DNA of 64,000 bases from Rheinheimera sp. MM224 (GCF_947090785.1 NZ_OX352320.1:3585001-3649000), one strand, 5' to 3'; counted from the first letter of the stretch, positions 39,281 through 50,793 are shown. Notes: generated from the letters alone by a model not told the origin. Program-made: numbers and translations.

Positions 39281-39311
39281 AAATGGGAGTGCAGTGCACT
39301 CCCATTTTTTT
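39281..39311. terminator. Bidirectional terminator between ybaL and secF
   Basis: 12-bp stem AAATGGGAGTGC / GCACTCCCATTT with a 3-base loop, flanked by A and T runs; it serves both converging genes. Confidence 0.92.
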
Positions 39312-39325
39312 AACGCAAAACACCC

Positions 39326-40270
39326 TTAAAGCGAAGGAGTATTCTCGCCTTCTTTTTCAATCACTTCAGGCAATAAATCCTCACGGCTTGCGCCCAGGAA
39401 TACTGCGATTGAACTCGCGACGAAAATGGACGAATAAGTACCTACAGCAATACCAAACAATAAAGCTGCGGCAAAACCGTGCAGCAGCGGACCGCCCATA
39501 TAAAACAAGGCAACCAGTGATAATGCAGTAGTACCGGAAGTAATAGTGGTACGGCTTAAAGTAGAGGTAATAGCGTCGTTGACCGTTTCTTCCACTGTAG
39601 CATCCCGTAACTTACGGAACATTTCACGGATACGGTCAAATACTACTATGGTGTCGTTAATGGAGTAACCCACTAATGCCAGTAAGGCTGCCAGCACCGT
39701 CAGGTCAAATTCCATCCCAGTGATAGCAAACAAGCCCATAGTGACAATAACGTCATGTACCAAAGCCATGACAGCACCCACTGAATAACGCCATTCAAAG
39801 CGGAAGGCGACATACATCATGATACCGATAAAGGACGCCAATAACGCCAGCATACCGTCATCTTTTAGTTCATCACCTACTGAAGCACTCACGTTTTCAA
39901 CGCGACGCTTGGTTACCTCACCCTCTTCCACTTTCTGGATGACTTCAATGATTTGATTGCCTACCACAGCCTGGTCAATATCTGCACGAGGTGCAATACG
40001 GATCATCACTTCAGTCGTAGTGCCGAAGTACTGCACTATAGCGTCAGGGAAACCATTGCCAGCTAAAGCATCACGAATTTTATTCAGGTCCGCCTGCTTT
40101 TCAAAACCAGCTTCAACCACTATACCGCCGGTGAAATCCAGACCAAAGTTAATGCCTTTAGTGAATACAGCAAACAATGAGCCTAATACCAATAAGGTAG
40201 AAAAGGCGAGTGCCGGCCACTTAAAGCGCATAAAGTTGAGTGGTTCTTTAAAATGAAGAAGTCTCATCAT
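39326..40270 (-). CDS. secF: Protein translocase subunit SecF
   Basis: RND-type membrane protein of 314 residues that works with SecD in late, proton-driven protein export. Six spans with INFGLDFTGGIVVEAGF (the DFTGG motif) after TM1, and GYSINDTIVVFDRIRE and SRTTITSGTTALSLVALF in the TM4-TM6 region, are diagnostic. ATG 40270 and the next in-frame ATG at 40267 are both possible; AAGGA suits the second slightly better. Follows secD by six bases. Confidence 0.97.
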   Translation of the reverse strand: MMRLLHFKEPLNFMRFKWPALAFSTLLVLGSLFAVFTKGINFGLDFTGGIVVEAGFEKQADLNKIRDALAGNGFPDAIVQYFGTTTEVMIRIAPRADIDQAVVGNQIIEVIQKVEEGEVTKRRVENVSASVGDELKDDGMLALLASFIGIMMYVAFRFEWRYSVGAVMALVHDVIVTMGLFAITGMEFDLTVLAALLALVGYSINDTIVVFDRIREMFRKLRDATVEETVNDAITSTLSRTTITSGTTALSLVALFYMGGPLLHGFAAALLFGIAVGTYSSIFVASSIAVFLGASREDLLPEVIEKEGENTPSL

Positions 40271-40276
40271 AATTCC

Positions 40277-42127
40277 TTATATAGGTAACTTATCAACTTT
40301 ACGACCACCCCAGATCAGATTGACAAACAATCTCGACACTGTGACTGCGGTAAAAATAGAAGTGATAATACCCAAGGCCAAAGTCACGGCAAAACCTTTG
40401 ACCGGACCAGAACCTAAACCAAACAGTATTAACGCGACCAGGAAGGTTGTGATATTCGAGTCGGTAATAGTGGCAAATGCCCTGTTATAACCTTCATGTA
40501 TAGCTTGCTGCACCGAACGGCCTGCTTCAAGCTCTTCACGAATACGCTCGTTAATCAACACGTTGGCATCAATGGCCATACCTATGGTCAACAGGATACC
40601 CGCCATACCAGGTAACGTCAGAGTAGCGCCAGGCACCATAGACAATACGCCGATCAGCAACACCACGTTACTGGCCAACGCCAGGTTGCCCACCATACCT
40701 ACGCCTTTGTAGTAAATGCCCATAAACACTACAGTCAGGATCATACCCCACATAATGGCGTTAGTACCCAGCTCAATGTTTTCCTGACCCAGACTTGGAC
40801 CTATGGTACGTTCTTCTACAATCTGGATAGGAGCAATCAAAGCACCAGCACGTAATAACAGCGCCAGGTTTTGTGCTTCAGCCGGACTGTCTACCCCTGT
40901 GATACGGAAGCTACGACCTAAACGTGCCTGAATAGTGGCGACGTTAATCACTTCTTCTTTTTTCTCAAGAATAGTGCGGCCCTGCGCATCTTTTTTATCT
41001 GTAGGTTTGTATTCAATGAACACGGTCGCCATTGATTTACCAATAGCTTCTTTAGTGGCTTGCGAGAAGGTATTACCCCCTTTCGCATCCAAATCGATAT
41101 TCACCTGAGGACGGCTGTATTCGTCGTAGCTGCTGTTGGCACCGATAATATGGTTACCCGTCAGCATCACACGTTTTTGCAACAGTACAGGGCGACCCTG
41201 ACGGTCTTTGTACAACTGAGCATTCGGAGGTACACGGCCATCAATAGCACTTTGTAAATCGCCTGCCTCATCCACCATACGGAATTCAAGAGTCGCTGTT
41301 GCACCTAAAATTTCTTTGGCACGGGCCGTATCCTGCACACCTGGCAATTGAACCACAATACGTTCAGCGCCCTGGCGCTGCACTAAAGGTTCTGCCACAC
41401 CAATGGCATTTACGCGATTACGGATGATAGTGATGTTTTGTGCCACCGCATCTTCACGTAAAGCTTTGATTTTTATTTCGCTAAAAGCTGCGATCAGTGT
41501 CAGATCATCAGCTTCAGTAAAAGTCATATCACGGTCTTTTGCACTTAATAAAGTTTTAGCTGCGGCTAAATCTTCAGCAGTACGGAAACTCAGATTGACA
41601 CGTAAATTTGGTACATCGGCGGTCACGGCACGGTAACGTACTTTGCCTTCACGTAAATCTGAACGATAAGCCTGCACTAAATCGTTGACGTTTTTTTCCA
41701 TCGCAGTTTTCATGTCCACTTCCATCAGGAAATGCACACCACCACGTAAGTCCAGACCCAGCTTCATTGGGGCTGCACCTATAGCATCCAGCCATGCCGG
41801 AGTTGCCGGAGCCAGATTTAATGCGGTTACAAAGTTATCACCCAAAGTTTTGGTTGCCACTTCACGGGCAGCCAACTGGTCTTCTGTATTTAAAAAACGA
41901 ACCAGCACCTGGCCTTTTTCCAATACAGCTGATTTAGGTGTTAAACCTTGTTCAGTAAAAGATTTTTGCAGCTGATCCACAGTTTGCTGAGTAACATCAG
42001 CACCACGTGTCGCACTGATTTGTAAGGACGGATCATTGGGATACAAATTCGGTAGGGCGTACAGCATGCTGACGCCCATCACGATGATCACCAATAAATA
42101 CCGCCAGATGGAGTTCTGGTTTAACAC
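40277..42127 (-). CDS. secD: Protein translocase subunit SecD
   Basis: Partner of SecF; 616 residues, the usual length. It has TM1 followed by LGLDLRGGVHFLMEVD (D-LRGG motif), a large periplasmic P1 domain with VRFLNTEDQLAARE and GVAEPLVQRQGAERIVVQLPG, and five C-terminal spans including GMAIDANVLINERIREEL. The start is GTG (42125-42127) with AAGGA eight bases before it. In the order tgt-yajC-secD-secF, as in E. coli. Confidence 0.97.
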   Translation of the reverse strand: MLNQNSIWRYLLVIIVMGVSMLYALPNLYPNDPSLQISATRGADVTQQTVDQLQKSFTEQGLTPKSAVLEKGQVLVRFLNTEDQLAAREVATKTLGDNFVTALNLAPATPAWLDAIGAAPMKLGLDLRGGVHFLMEVDMKTAMEKNVNDLVQAYRSDLREGKVRYRAVTADVPNLRVNLSFRTAEDLAAAKTLLSAKDRDMTFTEADDLTLIAAFSEIKIKALREDAVAQNITIIRNRVNAIGVAEPLVQRQGAERIVVQLPGVQDTARAKEILGATATLEFRMVDEAGDLQSAIDGRVPPNAQLYKDRQGRPVLLQKRVMLTGNHIIGANSSYDEYSRPQVNIDLDAKGGNTFSQATKEAIGKSMATVFIEYKPTDKKDAQGRTILEKKEEVINVATIQARLGRSFRITGVDSPAEAQNLALLLRAGALIAPIQIVEERTIGPSLGQENIELGTNAIMWGMILTVVFMGIYYKGVGMVGNLALASNVVLLIGVLSMVPGATLTLPGMAGILLTIGMAIDANVLINERIREELEAGRSVQQAIHEGYNRAFATITDSNITTFLVALILFGLGSGPVKGFAVTLALGIITSIFTAVTVSRLFVNLIWGGRKVDKLPI

Positions 42128-42139
42128 ATTAAAATCCTT

Positions 42140-42478
42140 TTACAGTGATTTCATCGTGCCTTTCGGCAGTACGGCAGCGATAGCAGATTTCTGCACTGTC
42201 ACTTCAGTGGTATCGTTTAATGCGATAGCAACAAAGTCTTTATCGTCAGCAATTTTAGCGATACGGCCAACTAAACCACCTTGTGTTAATACTTCATCGC
42301 CTTTGCCTAAAGCAGACATCAGGTTTTTATGCTCTTTTACGCGTTTAGCTTGTGGGCGGTAGATCAGGAAATAGAAGATCAGACCAAAGGCCACCAGCAT
42401 AATCAGTAAATCCCAGCCACCACCAGCAGGTGCTGCAGCTGGTGCGTTGGCGTATGCATTAGAAATAAATAAACTCAT
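42140..42478 (-). CDS. yajC: Preprotein translocase accessory subunit YajC
   Basis: 112-residue single-span membrane protein of the SecDF-YajC complex. An Ala-rich N-terminus (NAYANAPAAAPAGGG) precedes the span WDLLIMLVAFGLIFYFLIYRPQAKRVKEH, followed by the cytoplasmic SH3-like part GDEVLTQGGLVGRIAKI. A perfect-looking AGGGGA lies upstream. 12 bases before secD. Confidence 0.97.
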   Translation of the reverse strand: MSLFISNAYANAPAAAPAGGGWDLLIMLVAFGLIFYFLIYRPQAKRVKEHKNLMSALGKGDEVLTQGGLVGRIAKIADDKDFVAIALNDTTEVTVQKSAIAAVLPKGTMKSL

Positions 42479-42514
42479 AACATGTCCCCTAAAGTTTTAA
42501 TTGAAAATGAAATC

Positions 42515-43651
<1,137 letters not shown>

Positions 43652-43774
43652 CTACCTCAGTATCTGCCAGAAAAACAGTCCGGCTTTTTTCGCGCCCGAT
43701 TGTAGCAGAAGCAAAGGCCAAACCCCACCCTTAAAGCGGTATAGCCTTTGTACTTGACGCTACATCGAAATGGG

Positions 43775-43898
43775 CGCGGCCAAACCGCGTGAGATTGAAT
43801 TGCAATTGGAGGTCGGAGGGTTTGCAGGGGTTGCGGCTTGCCCCAACCCGCCGATGGACATCGCGGTATTAATAGACGGGCGGGTACAAGACCCGCCC
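43775..43898. repeat. Three consecutive hairpins between queA and tgt
   Basis: Three GC-rich inverted repeats in 124 bases: CGCGG/CCGCG (43775-43789), a bulged GGGTT..GGGG/CCCC..AACCC (43818-43849) and a perfect 8-bp GGGCGGGT/ACCCGCCC (43878-43898). The surrounding GC content is higher than in the flanking genes. It resembles a block of interspersed palindromic repeats; copies elsewhere in the genome would confirm that. Confidence 0.7.
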
Positions 43899-43919
43899 CT
43901 ACGATCGATTGAGAAAAAT

Positions 43920-44954
43920 TTACAGGATCAGCATCGCATCGCCGTAGGAATAAAAGCGATATTCTTGTTCTATGGCAGTTTGATAGGCCTGCATCACATA
44001 GTCTTTTTGACTAAAGGCGCTGACCAGCATAATCAGAGTAGATTCAGGTAAATGGAAGTTAGTGACTAAACCATCAATGACCTGGAACTGGTAACCAGGA
44101 TATATAAAGATTTTGGTATCGCCGCTGTATGGCTGTAAGTTCTTGCCTTGCTGTAATGCGATTTGAGCAGCAGATTCCAGTGAACGCACCGACGTAGTGC
44201 CTACCGCAACTACCCTGTTACCACGGGTTTTACAGGCGTGAATCGCATCAACCACAGCCTGATCCACTTCGATGTATTCAGCATGCATCTGGTGGTCCAG
44301 CACATTGTCCACCCGCACCGGCTGAAAAGTACCAGCCCCAACATGCAAAGTGACATAAGCAAACTCAACACCTTTGTTTTTTAACGCCGCCAATAAAGGC
44401 TCATCAAAATGTAAACCCGCAGTGGGTGCAGCTACAGCACCAGGTTTCTGGTTATACACCGTCTGATAACGTTGTTTGTCTTCGTCGCTGTCTGGTCTGT
44501 CTATGTAAGGAGGCAGCGGCATATGCCCCAACCTGTCCAGCATCCCAAGCAAAGGTTCTTCGCCTAACAGCTCCAGCTCAAACAAAGTATCGTGACGCTG
44601 CAGCATTTTCAGCTTTGTGTTGTCATCGACCAGAATAATAGTATCTGGTTTAGGCGCTTTACTGGCGCGCACATGAGCTAAAAAGCGCTGGCTATCAAGT
44701 ACCCGCTCAACCAGAATTTCAACTTTGCCACCTGACTCTTTTTGGCCAAATAAACGGGCCGGTATCACGCGGGTATTATTAAATACCAATAGATCGCCAC
44801 TATTGAGTTCAGCCAATAAATCAGTGAACACCAGATGGGATAACTCACCAGTCTGGCGCTGCATTTTTAATAAACGACTGCTGGAACGTTCAGCCTTAGG
44901 GAAACTTGCGATCAGCTGCTCTGGCAGCTCGAAGGAAAAATCTTTTACTTGCAT
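43920..44954 (-). CDS. queA: S-adenosylmethionine:tRNA ribosyltransferase-isomerase
   Basis: Adds the epoxycyclopentandiol precursor to preQ1-tRNA, using the ribosyl part of SAM. The 344-residue product from ATG 44954 begins [19 protein letters not shown], and contains [44 protein letters not shown] and [15 protein letters not shown], all QueA signatures. Eight upstream in-frame codons are discounted. Works immediately before tgt products in the queuosine pathway order (tgt then queA). Confidence 0.97.
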   Translation of the reverse strand: MQVKDFSFELPEQLIASFPKAERSSSRLLKMQRQTGELSHLVFTDLLAELNSGDLLVFNNTRVIPARLFGQKESGGKVEILVERVLDSQRFLAHVRASKAPKPDTIILVDDNTKLKMLQRHDTLFELELLGEEPLLGMLDRLGHMPLPPYIDRPDSDEDKQRYQTVYNQKPGAVAAPTAGLHFDEPLLAALKNKGVEFAYVTLHVGAGTFQPVRVDNVLDHQMHAEYIEVDQAVVDAIHACKTRGNRVVAVGTTSVRSLESAAQIALQQGKNLQPYSGDTKIFIYPGYQFQVIDGLVTNFHLPESTLIMLVSAFSQKDYVMQAYQTAIEQEYRFYSYGDAMLIL

Positions 44955-45258
44955 ATGTCTAGTCCGCTTTACCGACAAACTGTTTACCCTTCGTACTTGA
45001 AACCGCAGCTTTGTTGACTAAGCTCTCTCGCCCCAGTCACATAGGACAACTATGCTCTAGGGGACTCTTTCACTTGTCGCCGCACTGCAATTCCAATTAC
45101 TTTGGGTACTAAACCGGCATTGATGCCGATACCAAAAGCGCTTTGATAGCGCGGCGGCAGTCTACAAAGATGTTTTTTTCAACACAAGCTATTTTTCCGC
45201 CAGACTACGCTATGCAGAATTTCAGCTAAGCTTTAGAAAAGCCCAGAGACATTACCGG
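44955..45258. other. Intergenic region with small palindromes between queA and the binding protein gene
   Basis: 304 bases holding both divergent promoters. I see a two-block dyad CCCC...CATAG/CTATG...GGGG (45031-45060) and two small hairpins, CGGCA/TGCCG (45115-45128) and GCGCT/AGCGC (45138-45152). No reading frame is convincing. This may be a remnant of an interspersed repeat. Confidence 0.45.
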
Positions 45259-46008
45259 ATGATTTACCGCTTCTATTTACTCTGTTGTTTTTTAGCCTTC
45301 CAACCTGCTTTTGCTGAGCAAAGAGTCCCTGCTGAACTTCAGATCAGCACACCTATCTGGCCTGGTTTTACCAATGCGGATGGTAGTGGTGCTTATGTGG
45401 ATTTGTTCCAGTTCGTTTATCCAAAAGATCAGGTACAACTGGTATGGAATTTTAGTAATTACAGCCGGGCTATCGCTCTGGTGCAACAAGGTAAACACCA
45501 TATGGTACCTGGCTTGTCAGCTCATGAGTCCATCAGTCAGCGCGAGATATTACTACTCTCTACCCACCCTTTTGATTTTGATTTAATAGTGGCTATTTAT
45601 CATCCGGAACACACAGCGCCACCCAGGTTGGAACAGTTAAAACAACATAAATTGGCTTGGGATCTGGCCTACGATTTACATTTATTGCTGGATCTGCCGG
45701 CAAAAGGTTATGAGGTGCTGGACATTAAACAAGGGCTGGAATTAGTGAAGAATCGTCGGGTTGATATTTATCTGGCAGAAAAAAGTGAGCTGTTGCAATA
45801 CCTGCAAGGTGAAACGCCAGTCAAGTTACAACCTCTGCACTACAAAGAATTGCTACGGGACCCAATTTATCTGGCCTTTGCTAATAATGAAGCTGGACAG
45901 GCATTTAAAGAAATTTGGGATCGACGTTTTATCGATTTATATAAAACAGGTCAGTTGAAACAGTTTTATCGTCACTATCCGCAACTGACCTTACCCACAC
46001 TAGATTAA
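45259..46008 (+). CDS. Periplasmic solute-binding-like protein (SBP_bac_3 type)
   Basis: 249 residues with a clear signal peptide (MIYRFYLLCCFLAFQPAFA). The mature part has the two-lobe pattern of family 3 binding proteins, with VDLFQFVY, a mid-region IALVQQGKHHMVPGLSAH and a C-terminal YKTGQLKQFYRHYP. In Alteromonadales such stand-alone proteins are often orphan or sensory. No transporter genes adjoin it, so an amino-acid transport role is not supported. Ends three bases from the convergent oxyR stop. Confidence 0.75.
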   Translation: MIYRFYLLCCFLAFQPAFAEQRVPAELQISTPIWPGFTNADGSGAYVDLFQFVYPKDQVQLVWNFSNYSRAIALVQQGKHHMVPGLSAHESISQREILLLSTHPFDFDLIVAIYHPEHTAPPRLEQLKQHKLAWDLAYDLHLLLDLPAKGYEVLDIKQGLELVKNRRVDIYLAEKSELLQYLQGETPVKLQPLHYKELLRDPIYLAFANNEAGQAFKEIWDRRFIDLYKTGQLKQFYRHYPQLTLPTLD

Positions 46009-46011
46009 TCT

Positions 46012-46923
46012 TTAGTCACTGCATTTTTGCTGCAATACTTCTGTGATTAACTGTGCCATCTGACGGTAACTACGTAATTTACTGGACGTAGGACGCCATG
46101 CGATACCTATATCCCGGTAGGCCTGACCTGAACTTGGTTTCTGCGCTACTAATTCAGTGCCGCGCAATAAACCACTGTTGATCGCCATCTGAGGCATAAA
46201 AGTTACGCCCAGCTTGTTGTTTACCATCTGACTTAAGGTATGCAAACTGGTAGCAAAAAACGGATTTACCTTACGACTGTCATCCAACTCACAGGCTTTT
46301 ACCGCATGACCTGTCATGCAGTGCTCCCGCTCTAACAGGAAGATACTTTCATCTGGCCACTGACTGATATCCTGCTGAAAACCCCGGTCAAGCCAGTCTT
46401 TATGCAGCACCAGCTTAAAGGCGTCCTGGGCCAGTACTTCGGCATGCAAAGTGCCGGTATCATAAGGCAGAGCTAACAACACTAAATCCAGGCGGCCTTC
46501 ACTCAATGACTGTAAGGAGTTTTCCGTCGTATCTTCCCGCAGCAATAATTGCAGTTCAGGAAAACGCTCACGGGTCAGCGCCATCACTTCACTCAATACA
46601 AAAGGTGCAATGGTTGGAATACAACCTAAACGCAGCGGCCCCGCCATTGGCTTGCCCTGAGATTTGGCAAATTCAGTTAGCTCTTCACATTGCTCCACTA
46701 TGTACCGCGCCTGACGCACCACATCTTCGCCCAGCGGGGTAAAAATAAAAGTCTTATGATCGCGCTCCAACAACTGCGCATCCATAGTTTCTTCTAAGTT
46801 GGCAATGGCAGCGCTTAAAGTGGACTGGCCTATATAACAAGCTTCAGCAGCACGGCCAAAATGCTGATGTTCATGCAAGGCCAGCAAATACTGCAGCTGT
46901 TTGATACTGGGAACTCGTTTCAT
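46012..46923 (-). CDS. oxyR: LysR-family peroxide sensor OxyR
   Basis: Transcription factor of 303 residues that activates peroxide-defence genes when oxidised. The N-terminal winged helix includes FGRAAEACYIGQSTLSAAI. Two cysteines in CMTGHAVKAC (Cys202 and Cys211) have the same nine-residue spacing as the redox pair Cys199/Cys208 of E. coli OxyR, which separates it from generic LysR proteins. The gene stands alone; no katG or ahpC is in the window. Confidence 0.93.
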   Translation of the reverse strand: MKRVPSIKQLQYLLALHEHQHFGRAAEACYIGQSTLSAAIANLEETMDAQLLERDHKTFIFTPLGEDVVRQARYIVEQCEELTEFAKSQGKPMAGPLRLGCIPTIAPFVLSEVMALTRERFPELQLLLREDTTENSLQSLSEGRLDLVLLALPYDTGTLHAEVLAQDAFKLVLHKDWLDRGFQQDISQWPDESIFLLEREHCMTGHAVKACELDDSRKVNPFFATSLHTLSQMVNNKLGVTFMPQMAINSGLLRGTELVAQKPSSGQAYRDIGIAWRPTSSKLRSYRQMAQLITEVLQQKCSD

Positions 46924-47003
46924 CTTTAATTCCGATGACTAAACTTGATTAAAACCAATTTAAGCGAATAGCTCCAAAAAGCAAAGTGACATTTAAAATA
47001 ATA

Positions 47004-47035
47004 AAAAAATCCCGGCATCAAGCCGGGATTTTTTA
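47004..47035 (-). terminator. Terminator after pit
   Basis: Stem AAAAATCCCGGC / GCCGGGATTTTT with a 5-base loop, 18 bases beyond the pit stop. Runs of A and T on both sides make it a strong intrinsic terminator on the minus strand. Confidence 0.9.
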
Positions 47036-47052
47036 TCAAACTACAGATGGCA

Positions 47053-48321
47053 TCAAGCGCCAAAAATTGCTTTGATGATATAGAAAAATACGATAGCTAA
47101 ACCAGCGCCTACAGGCAAAGTAACAACCCATGAAATAAAGATGTTACGGATAACTCCAAGGTTCAGTGCAGCTATACCACGAGCCATGCCGACACCTAAA
47201 ACCGCCCCCACTAAAGTTTGAGTGGTAGAAATAGGTAAACCTATACCAGAGGCAATCACCACTGTACTGGCAGCTGCAATTTCAGCAGCAAAACCGCGGC
47301 TTGGCGTCAGGTGAGTAATGTTTTCACCAATGGTGCGTATTACTTTAGCACCTAAAGTTGCTAAACCCAGCACTATACCGACAGCGCCTAAAGGCAGGAT
47401 CCACCAGTCTAATGCGACTTTATCCAGGATTTGACCACCGGACTGAATGATACCCACCACAGCAGCCAAAGGACCTATAGCATTGGCTACATCGTTTGAA
47501 CCATGAGCAAAAGCCATACAACAAGCAGTGAAAATCATCAGAATACCGAAGATACGCTCTACGTTATTGAAATGCATTTCCTTGTCAGCTTCAGGGTCTA
47601 TTTTCAGACGACTAATGGCAATTTTACCAATGATACCCACCACTAAGGCGATGGCTACACACAACATGAAACCTTCAGTGGACGTCAGGTTCAGGCCTAC
47701 ATGCTTTAAGCCTTTGCTGACGGTGACAAAAGCCATCATAAAAGCAGCGAACACCATGTAGAAAGGCACATATTTTTTCGCAGCTTCGAGTGGATTATCT
47801 GTATCAAAAATCAGGCGCTGCGCACTCATAAAGATCAGATATGCCAGAATACCAGCCAACACAGGAGTCACAACCCAGCTGCCTACTATGCTGCTGACTT
47901 CATCCCAGCGCACATATTCCATACCCACGCCAACCGAAGCGAAGCCAATGATAGCGCCAACAATAGAGTGAGTGGTAGAAACAGGCCAGCCAAAATGAGT
48001 TGCCACTAATAACCAGGTACCAGCAGCTAATAAAGATGCAATCATGCCGTACACCAGCAATTCAGGCACAGCTTTAAAAGCTTCAGCATCAACTATGCCG
48101 CTGCGGATAGTTGAAGTCACTTCACCACCAGCCAACCAGGCACCGGCGGCTTCAAAAATGGCAGCAATAATTAAGGCTTGTTTCAGAGTTAAAGCTTTAG
48201 AGCCAACTGAAGTCCCCATAGCGTTGGCAACGTCATTCGCCCCCACACCATAGGCCATAATAAAGCCGAATACAGCGGCAATAATAATCAGCAATAAGCC
48301 GTATTGAGAAATAATTTCCAT
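47053..48321 (-). CDS. pit: Low-affinity inorganic phosphate transporter, PiT family
   Basis: 422-residue inner-membrane symporter. The family signature is duplicated: GANDVANAMGTSVGSKAL near the N-terminus and FAHGSNDVANAIGPLAAVVG in the second half. About ten spans flank a cytoplasmic loop. It lies 19 bases after a DUF47 regulator gene, the usual pit operon. In E. coli, PitA imports metal phosphate complexes; cation use here is inferred. Confidence 0.95.
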   Translation of the reverse strand: MEIISQYGLLLIIIAAVFGFIMAYGVGANDVANAMGTSVGSKALTLKQALIIAAIFEAAGAWLAGGEVTSTIRSGIVDAEAFKAVPELLVYGMIASLLAAGTWLLVATHFGWPVSTTHSIVGAIIGFASVGVGMEYVRWDEVSSIVGSWVVTPVLAGILAYLIFMSAQRLIFDTDNPLEAAKKYVPFYMVFAAFMMAFVTVSKGLKHVGLNLTSTEGFMLCVAIALVVGIIGKIAISRLKIDPEADKEMHFNNVERIFGILMIFTACCMAFAHGSNDVANAIGPLAAVVGIIQSGGQILDKVALDWWILPLGAVGIVLGLATLGAKVIRTIGENITHLTPSRGFAAEIAAASTVVIASGIGLPISTTQTLVGAVLGVGMARGIAALNLGVIRNIFISWVVTLPVGAGLAIVFFYIIKAIFGA

Positions 48322-48340
48322 CGTTGAATTACCTTAAGAA

Positions 48341-49015
48341 TTAACGGGCTAACATGATTTCGAGTCGAGAACCTACTTTTAAAGCTGAATCAGCTAAATC
48401 GCCAACCCACTCTAAAGTGCGGTACAGGAACATCACATCAACCGGATTCATTTCGGCTTCAGCTTTGCGTACATACTTGCGCAGACTGATTTGCAGTTGG
48501 TCAGTGTCGTGTTCAATTTCGTCGATACGTTCAACCATTTTGATGACTAACTCGACTTCACGACCACGGAAACCAGTTTCCAGCAGTTCGTCCAGCTCGT
48601 TGATCGCTTCACAGGCTAATTCAACGGCGTCGATACAACGCTGTAAATACGCCTTAAATTCCACCTGAATAGGCAGAGGAATTTCTAACTCACGACCTAA
48701 CACACGGCCGGTGATGTCTTTGGCTTTGTTAGCAATTTTATCTTGCTGAGAAACCAGCTCTAACAAGTCCGTTCTGTCTACAGGTAAAAACAATCCACGT
48801 GGTAAATGCACACGGATATCACGCTTTAATTTGTCAGCATCCTTTTCTAACGCTACAAGTGCCTTACGAACTTCAGCCGCCTGTTCCCAATCCTTTAAAA
48901 ATACTGCGTCAAAAAACGGCAGTAATAACAGACTGGCATCAAATACCTTCTTGATGTGTTCTTCTAAAGGCTTGATTGGTGATTTCGCAAAAACCGCCAA
49001 AAAGTGATTTGGCAT
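48341..49015 (-). CDS. DUF47 / PhoU-like phosphate transport regulator
   Basis: 224 residues from ATG 49015 (AGAGGC upstream; a longer frame exists but lacks family match). All-helical PhoU-like protein: IKPLEEHIKKVFDASLLLLPFFDAV, QDKIANKAKDITGRVLGRELEI and IEHDTDQLQISLRKYV are typical of the TIGR00153/DUF47 family that accompanies PiT transporters. Probable first gene of a two-gene operon with pit. It likely modulates Pit; the mechanism is unknown. Confidence 0.9.
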   Translation of the reverse strand: MPNHFLAVFAKSPIKPLEEHIKKVFDASLLLLPFFDAVFLKDWEQAAEVRKALVALEKDADKLKRDIRVHLPRGLFLPVDRTDLLELVSQQDKIANKAKDITGRVLGRELEIPLPIQVEFKAYLQRCIDAVELACEAINELDELLETGFRGREVELVIKMVERIDEIEHDTDQLQISLRKYVRKAEAEMNPVDVMFLYRTLEWVGDLADSALKVGSRLEIMLAR

Positions 49016-49110
49016 AAGTGTGCCTCTTGCTGTTGAGTTAATGAAAACCGGCGCGCATTGTACTGCAATCAAAGTGTAATAAAAACTTCTTAAAAGCCAG
49101 TAATAAAAAA

Positions 49111-49146
49111 AGCCTGATAAAACATAGGTTTTATCAGGCTTTTATG
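49111..49146 (-). terminator. Terminator after phoU
   Basis: 13-bp stem AGCCTGATAAAAC / GTTTTATCAGGCT with a 4-base loop and flanking A/T runs, 28 bases past the phoU stop, ending the pst transcription unit. Confidence 0.9.
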
Positions 49147-49167
49147 ACAACTTTATGGGTAAGTTTT

Positions 49168-49878
49168 TTAACTGCGCGCGTCTTGCTCCAATTTTTCATC
49201 ATCAGCATGGCGCACATCTTTACCTTTCACCAGAAAGACGATGTATTCAGCGACGTTTTTACAACGATCGCCAATACGTTCCATCGAACGGGCTGACCAC
49301 AATACGTTCATGATCTTAGGAATAGAGCGTGGGTCTTCCATCATATAAGTCATCAGCTGACGGGTGATAGCTTCGTATTCACGGTCTACTTTTTTATCTT
49401 CACGGTGCACAGCTAAAGCCGCTTCCACATCCATACGGGCAAAAGCATCTAATACATCGTGCAGCATCTGCGCGACATGGCGGCCCATATTATCCAGATT
49501 GACCAGCAAGTCCTGCTGCGCACTGTTAAAGGACTCCAGTGCCACTTTAGCAATACGTTCAGCTTCGTCGCCAATACGCTCTAAATCAGAAATCGTTTTG
49601 ATAATAGCCATAATCAAACGTAAATCGCTTGCAGCAGGTTGACGCTTTGCAATAATACGGGTGCACTCGTGGTCAATTTTGATTTCCCAGTCGTTTACCT
49701 TTAAATCGTTAGCAATCACCTGACGAGCTAAGTCAGCATCACTGCTGGCAATAGCATTCAGTGCATCAGCCAGTTGCTGCTCAATTAAGCCGCCCATCGC
49801 CATCACATGGTTGCGAACCTGTTCAATTTCTTCATTAAACTGGCTGGAAATGTGTTTAGTTAAATTCATTTTGTCCAT
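49168..49878 (-). CDS. phoU: PhoU, negative regulator of the Pho regulon
   Basis: 236-residue two-repeat helical protein that links the PstSCAB transporter to PhoR and represses the regulon when phosphate is ample. Metal-binding repeats are visible in [21 protein letters not shown] and [25 protein letters not shown] lies seven bases before the ATG. Last gene of pstCAB-phoU, 26 bases after pstB. Confidence 0.96.
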   Translation of the reverse strand: MDKMNLTKHISSQFNEEIEQVRNHVMAMGGLIEQQLADALNAIASSDADLARQVIANDLKVNDWEIKIDHECTRIIAKRQPAASDLRLIMAIIKTISDLERIGDEAERIAKVALESFNSAQQDLLVNLDNMGRHVAQMLHDVLDAFARMDVEAALAVHREDKKVDREYEAITRQLMTYMMEDPRSIPKIMNVLWSARSMERIGDRCKNVAEYIVFLVKGKDVRHADDEKLEQDARS

Positions 49879-49904
49879 CGCTTTCTCCTCCTGGGGCTAA
49901 TCCG

Positions 49905-50729
49905 TTAACCAAAACGGCCTGTGATGTAATCTTCAGTTTGTTGCTGCGATGGATTGGTAAACATCTTATTAGTGGCATCAAACTCAATTAAATCACCCAT
50001 ATACATAAAAGCAGTATAGTCGGATACACGGGCGGCCTGTTGCATATTGTGGGTAACAATCACAATAGTGTATTTATCTTTGAGCTCATAAATCAGCTCT
50101 TCAATTTTCAGCGTGGAAATTGGATCCAAAGCTGAAGCTGGTTCATCAAGCAATAACACTTCTGGTTCAATGGCAATAGCACGGGCAATCACCAAACGTT
50201 GCTGCTGACCACCTGATAAACCAAAGGCATTGTCGTGCAAACGGTCTTTTACTTCGTTCCACAAGGCCGCACCTTTTAATGAAGTTTCTACCACTTCATC
50301 CAGAATACGTTTGTCTTTGACGCCTTGTAAGCGCAGGCCATAAGCCACGTTTTCATAAATACTTTTTGGAAAAGGGTTAGGTTTCTGGAATACCATACCG
50401 ACCTGACGGCGCAGCTCAGCCACGTCAATTTTCGGGTCATAAATATTCTGGCCATCCATTAAAATCTGGCCTTCAATACGGCAGATATCTACTAAGTCGT
50501 TCATCCGGTTAAAGCAGCGCAATAAGGTAGATTTACCACAACCTGAAGGGCCGATAAAAGCAGTTACGCGTTTTTCCGGGATCGTCATATTGACGCTTTT
50601 TAATGCCAGCGCATCACCGTAGTACAGCTTCAGATCATTGACCTGAAGTTTGATTTTTTCATCCGACAGTTTCAATTCGGTTTCTACTGGTGGAGCTGTT
50701 AATTTATCTTGATTCATCTTCATTACCAT
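49905..50729 (-). CDS. pstB: Phosphate ABC transporter ATPase PstB
   Basis: 274-residue ATPase energising phosphate import. Walker [10 protein letters not shown], the PstB-type [23 protein letters not shown], signature [14 protein letters not shown] and Walker [14 protein letters not shown] are all seen, with the H-loop in [14 protein letters not shown]. The start may be ATG 50729 or the in-frame ATGs at 50723 and 50717; the N-terminal 30 residues are variable. 64 bases after pstA. Confidence 0.97.
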   Translation of the reverse strand: MVMKMNQDKLTAPPVETELKLSDEKIKLQVNDLKLYYGDALALKSVNMTIPEKRVTAFIGPSGCGKSTLLRCFNRMNDLVDICRIEGQILMDGQNIYDPKIDVAELRRQVGMVFQKPNPFPKSIYENVAYGLRLQGVKDKRILDEVVETSLKGAALWNEVKDRLHDNAFGLSGGQQQRLVIARAIAIEPEVLLLDEPASALDPISTLKIEELIYELKDKYTIVIVTHNMQQAARVSDYTAFMYMGDLIEFDATNKMFTNPSQQQTEDYITGRFG

Positions 50730-50793
50730 TCTATGAAATTGGTCTGCGAAATTGGGTTAGCATAAAAGGCCTGCCATGCAGGCCAGTCGCTTT

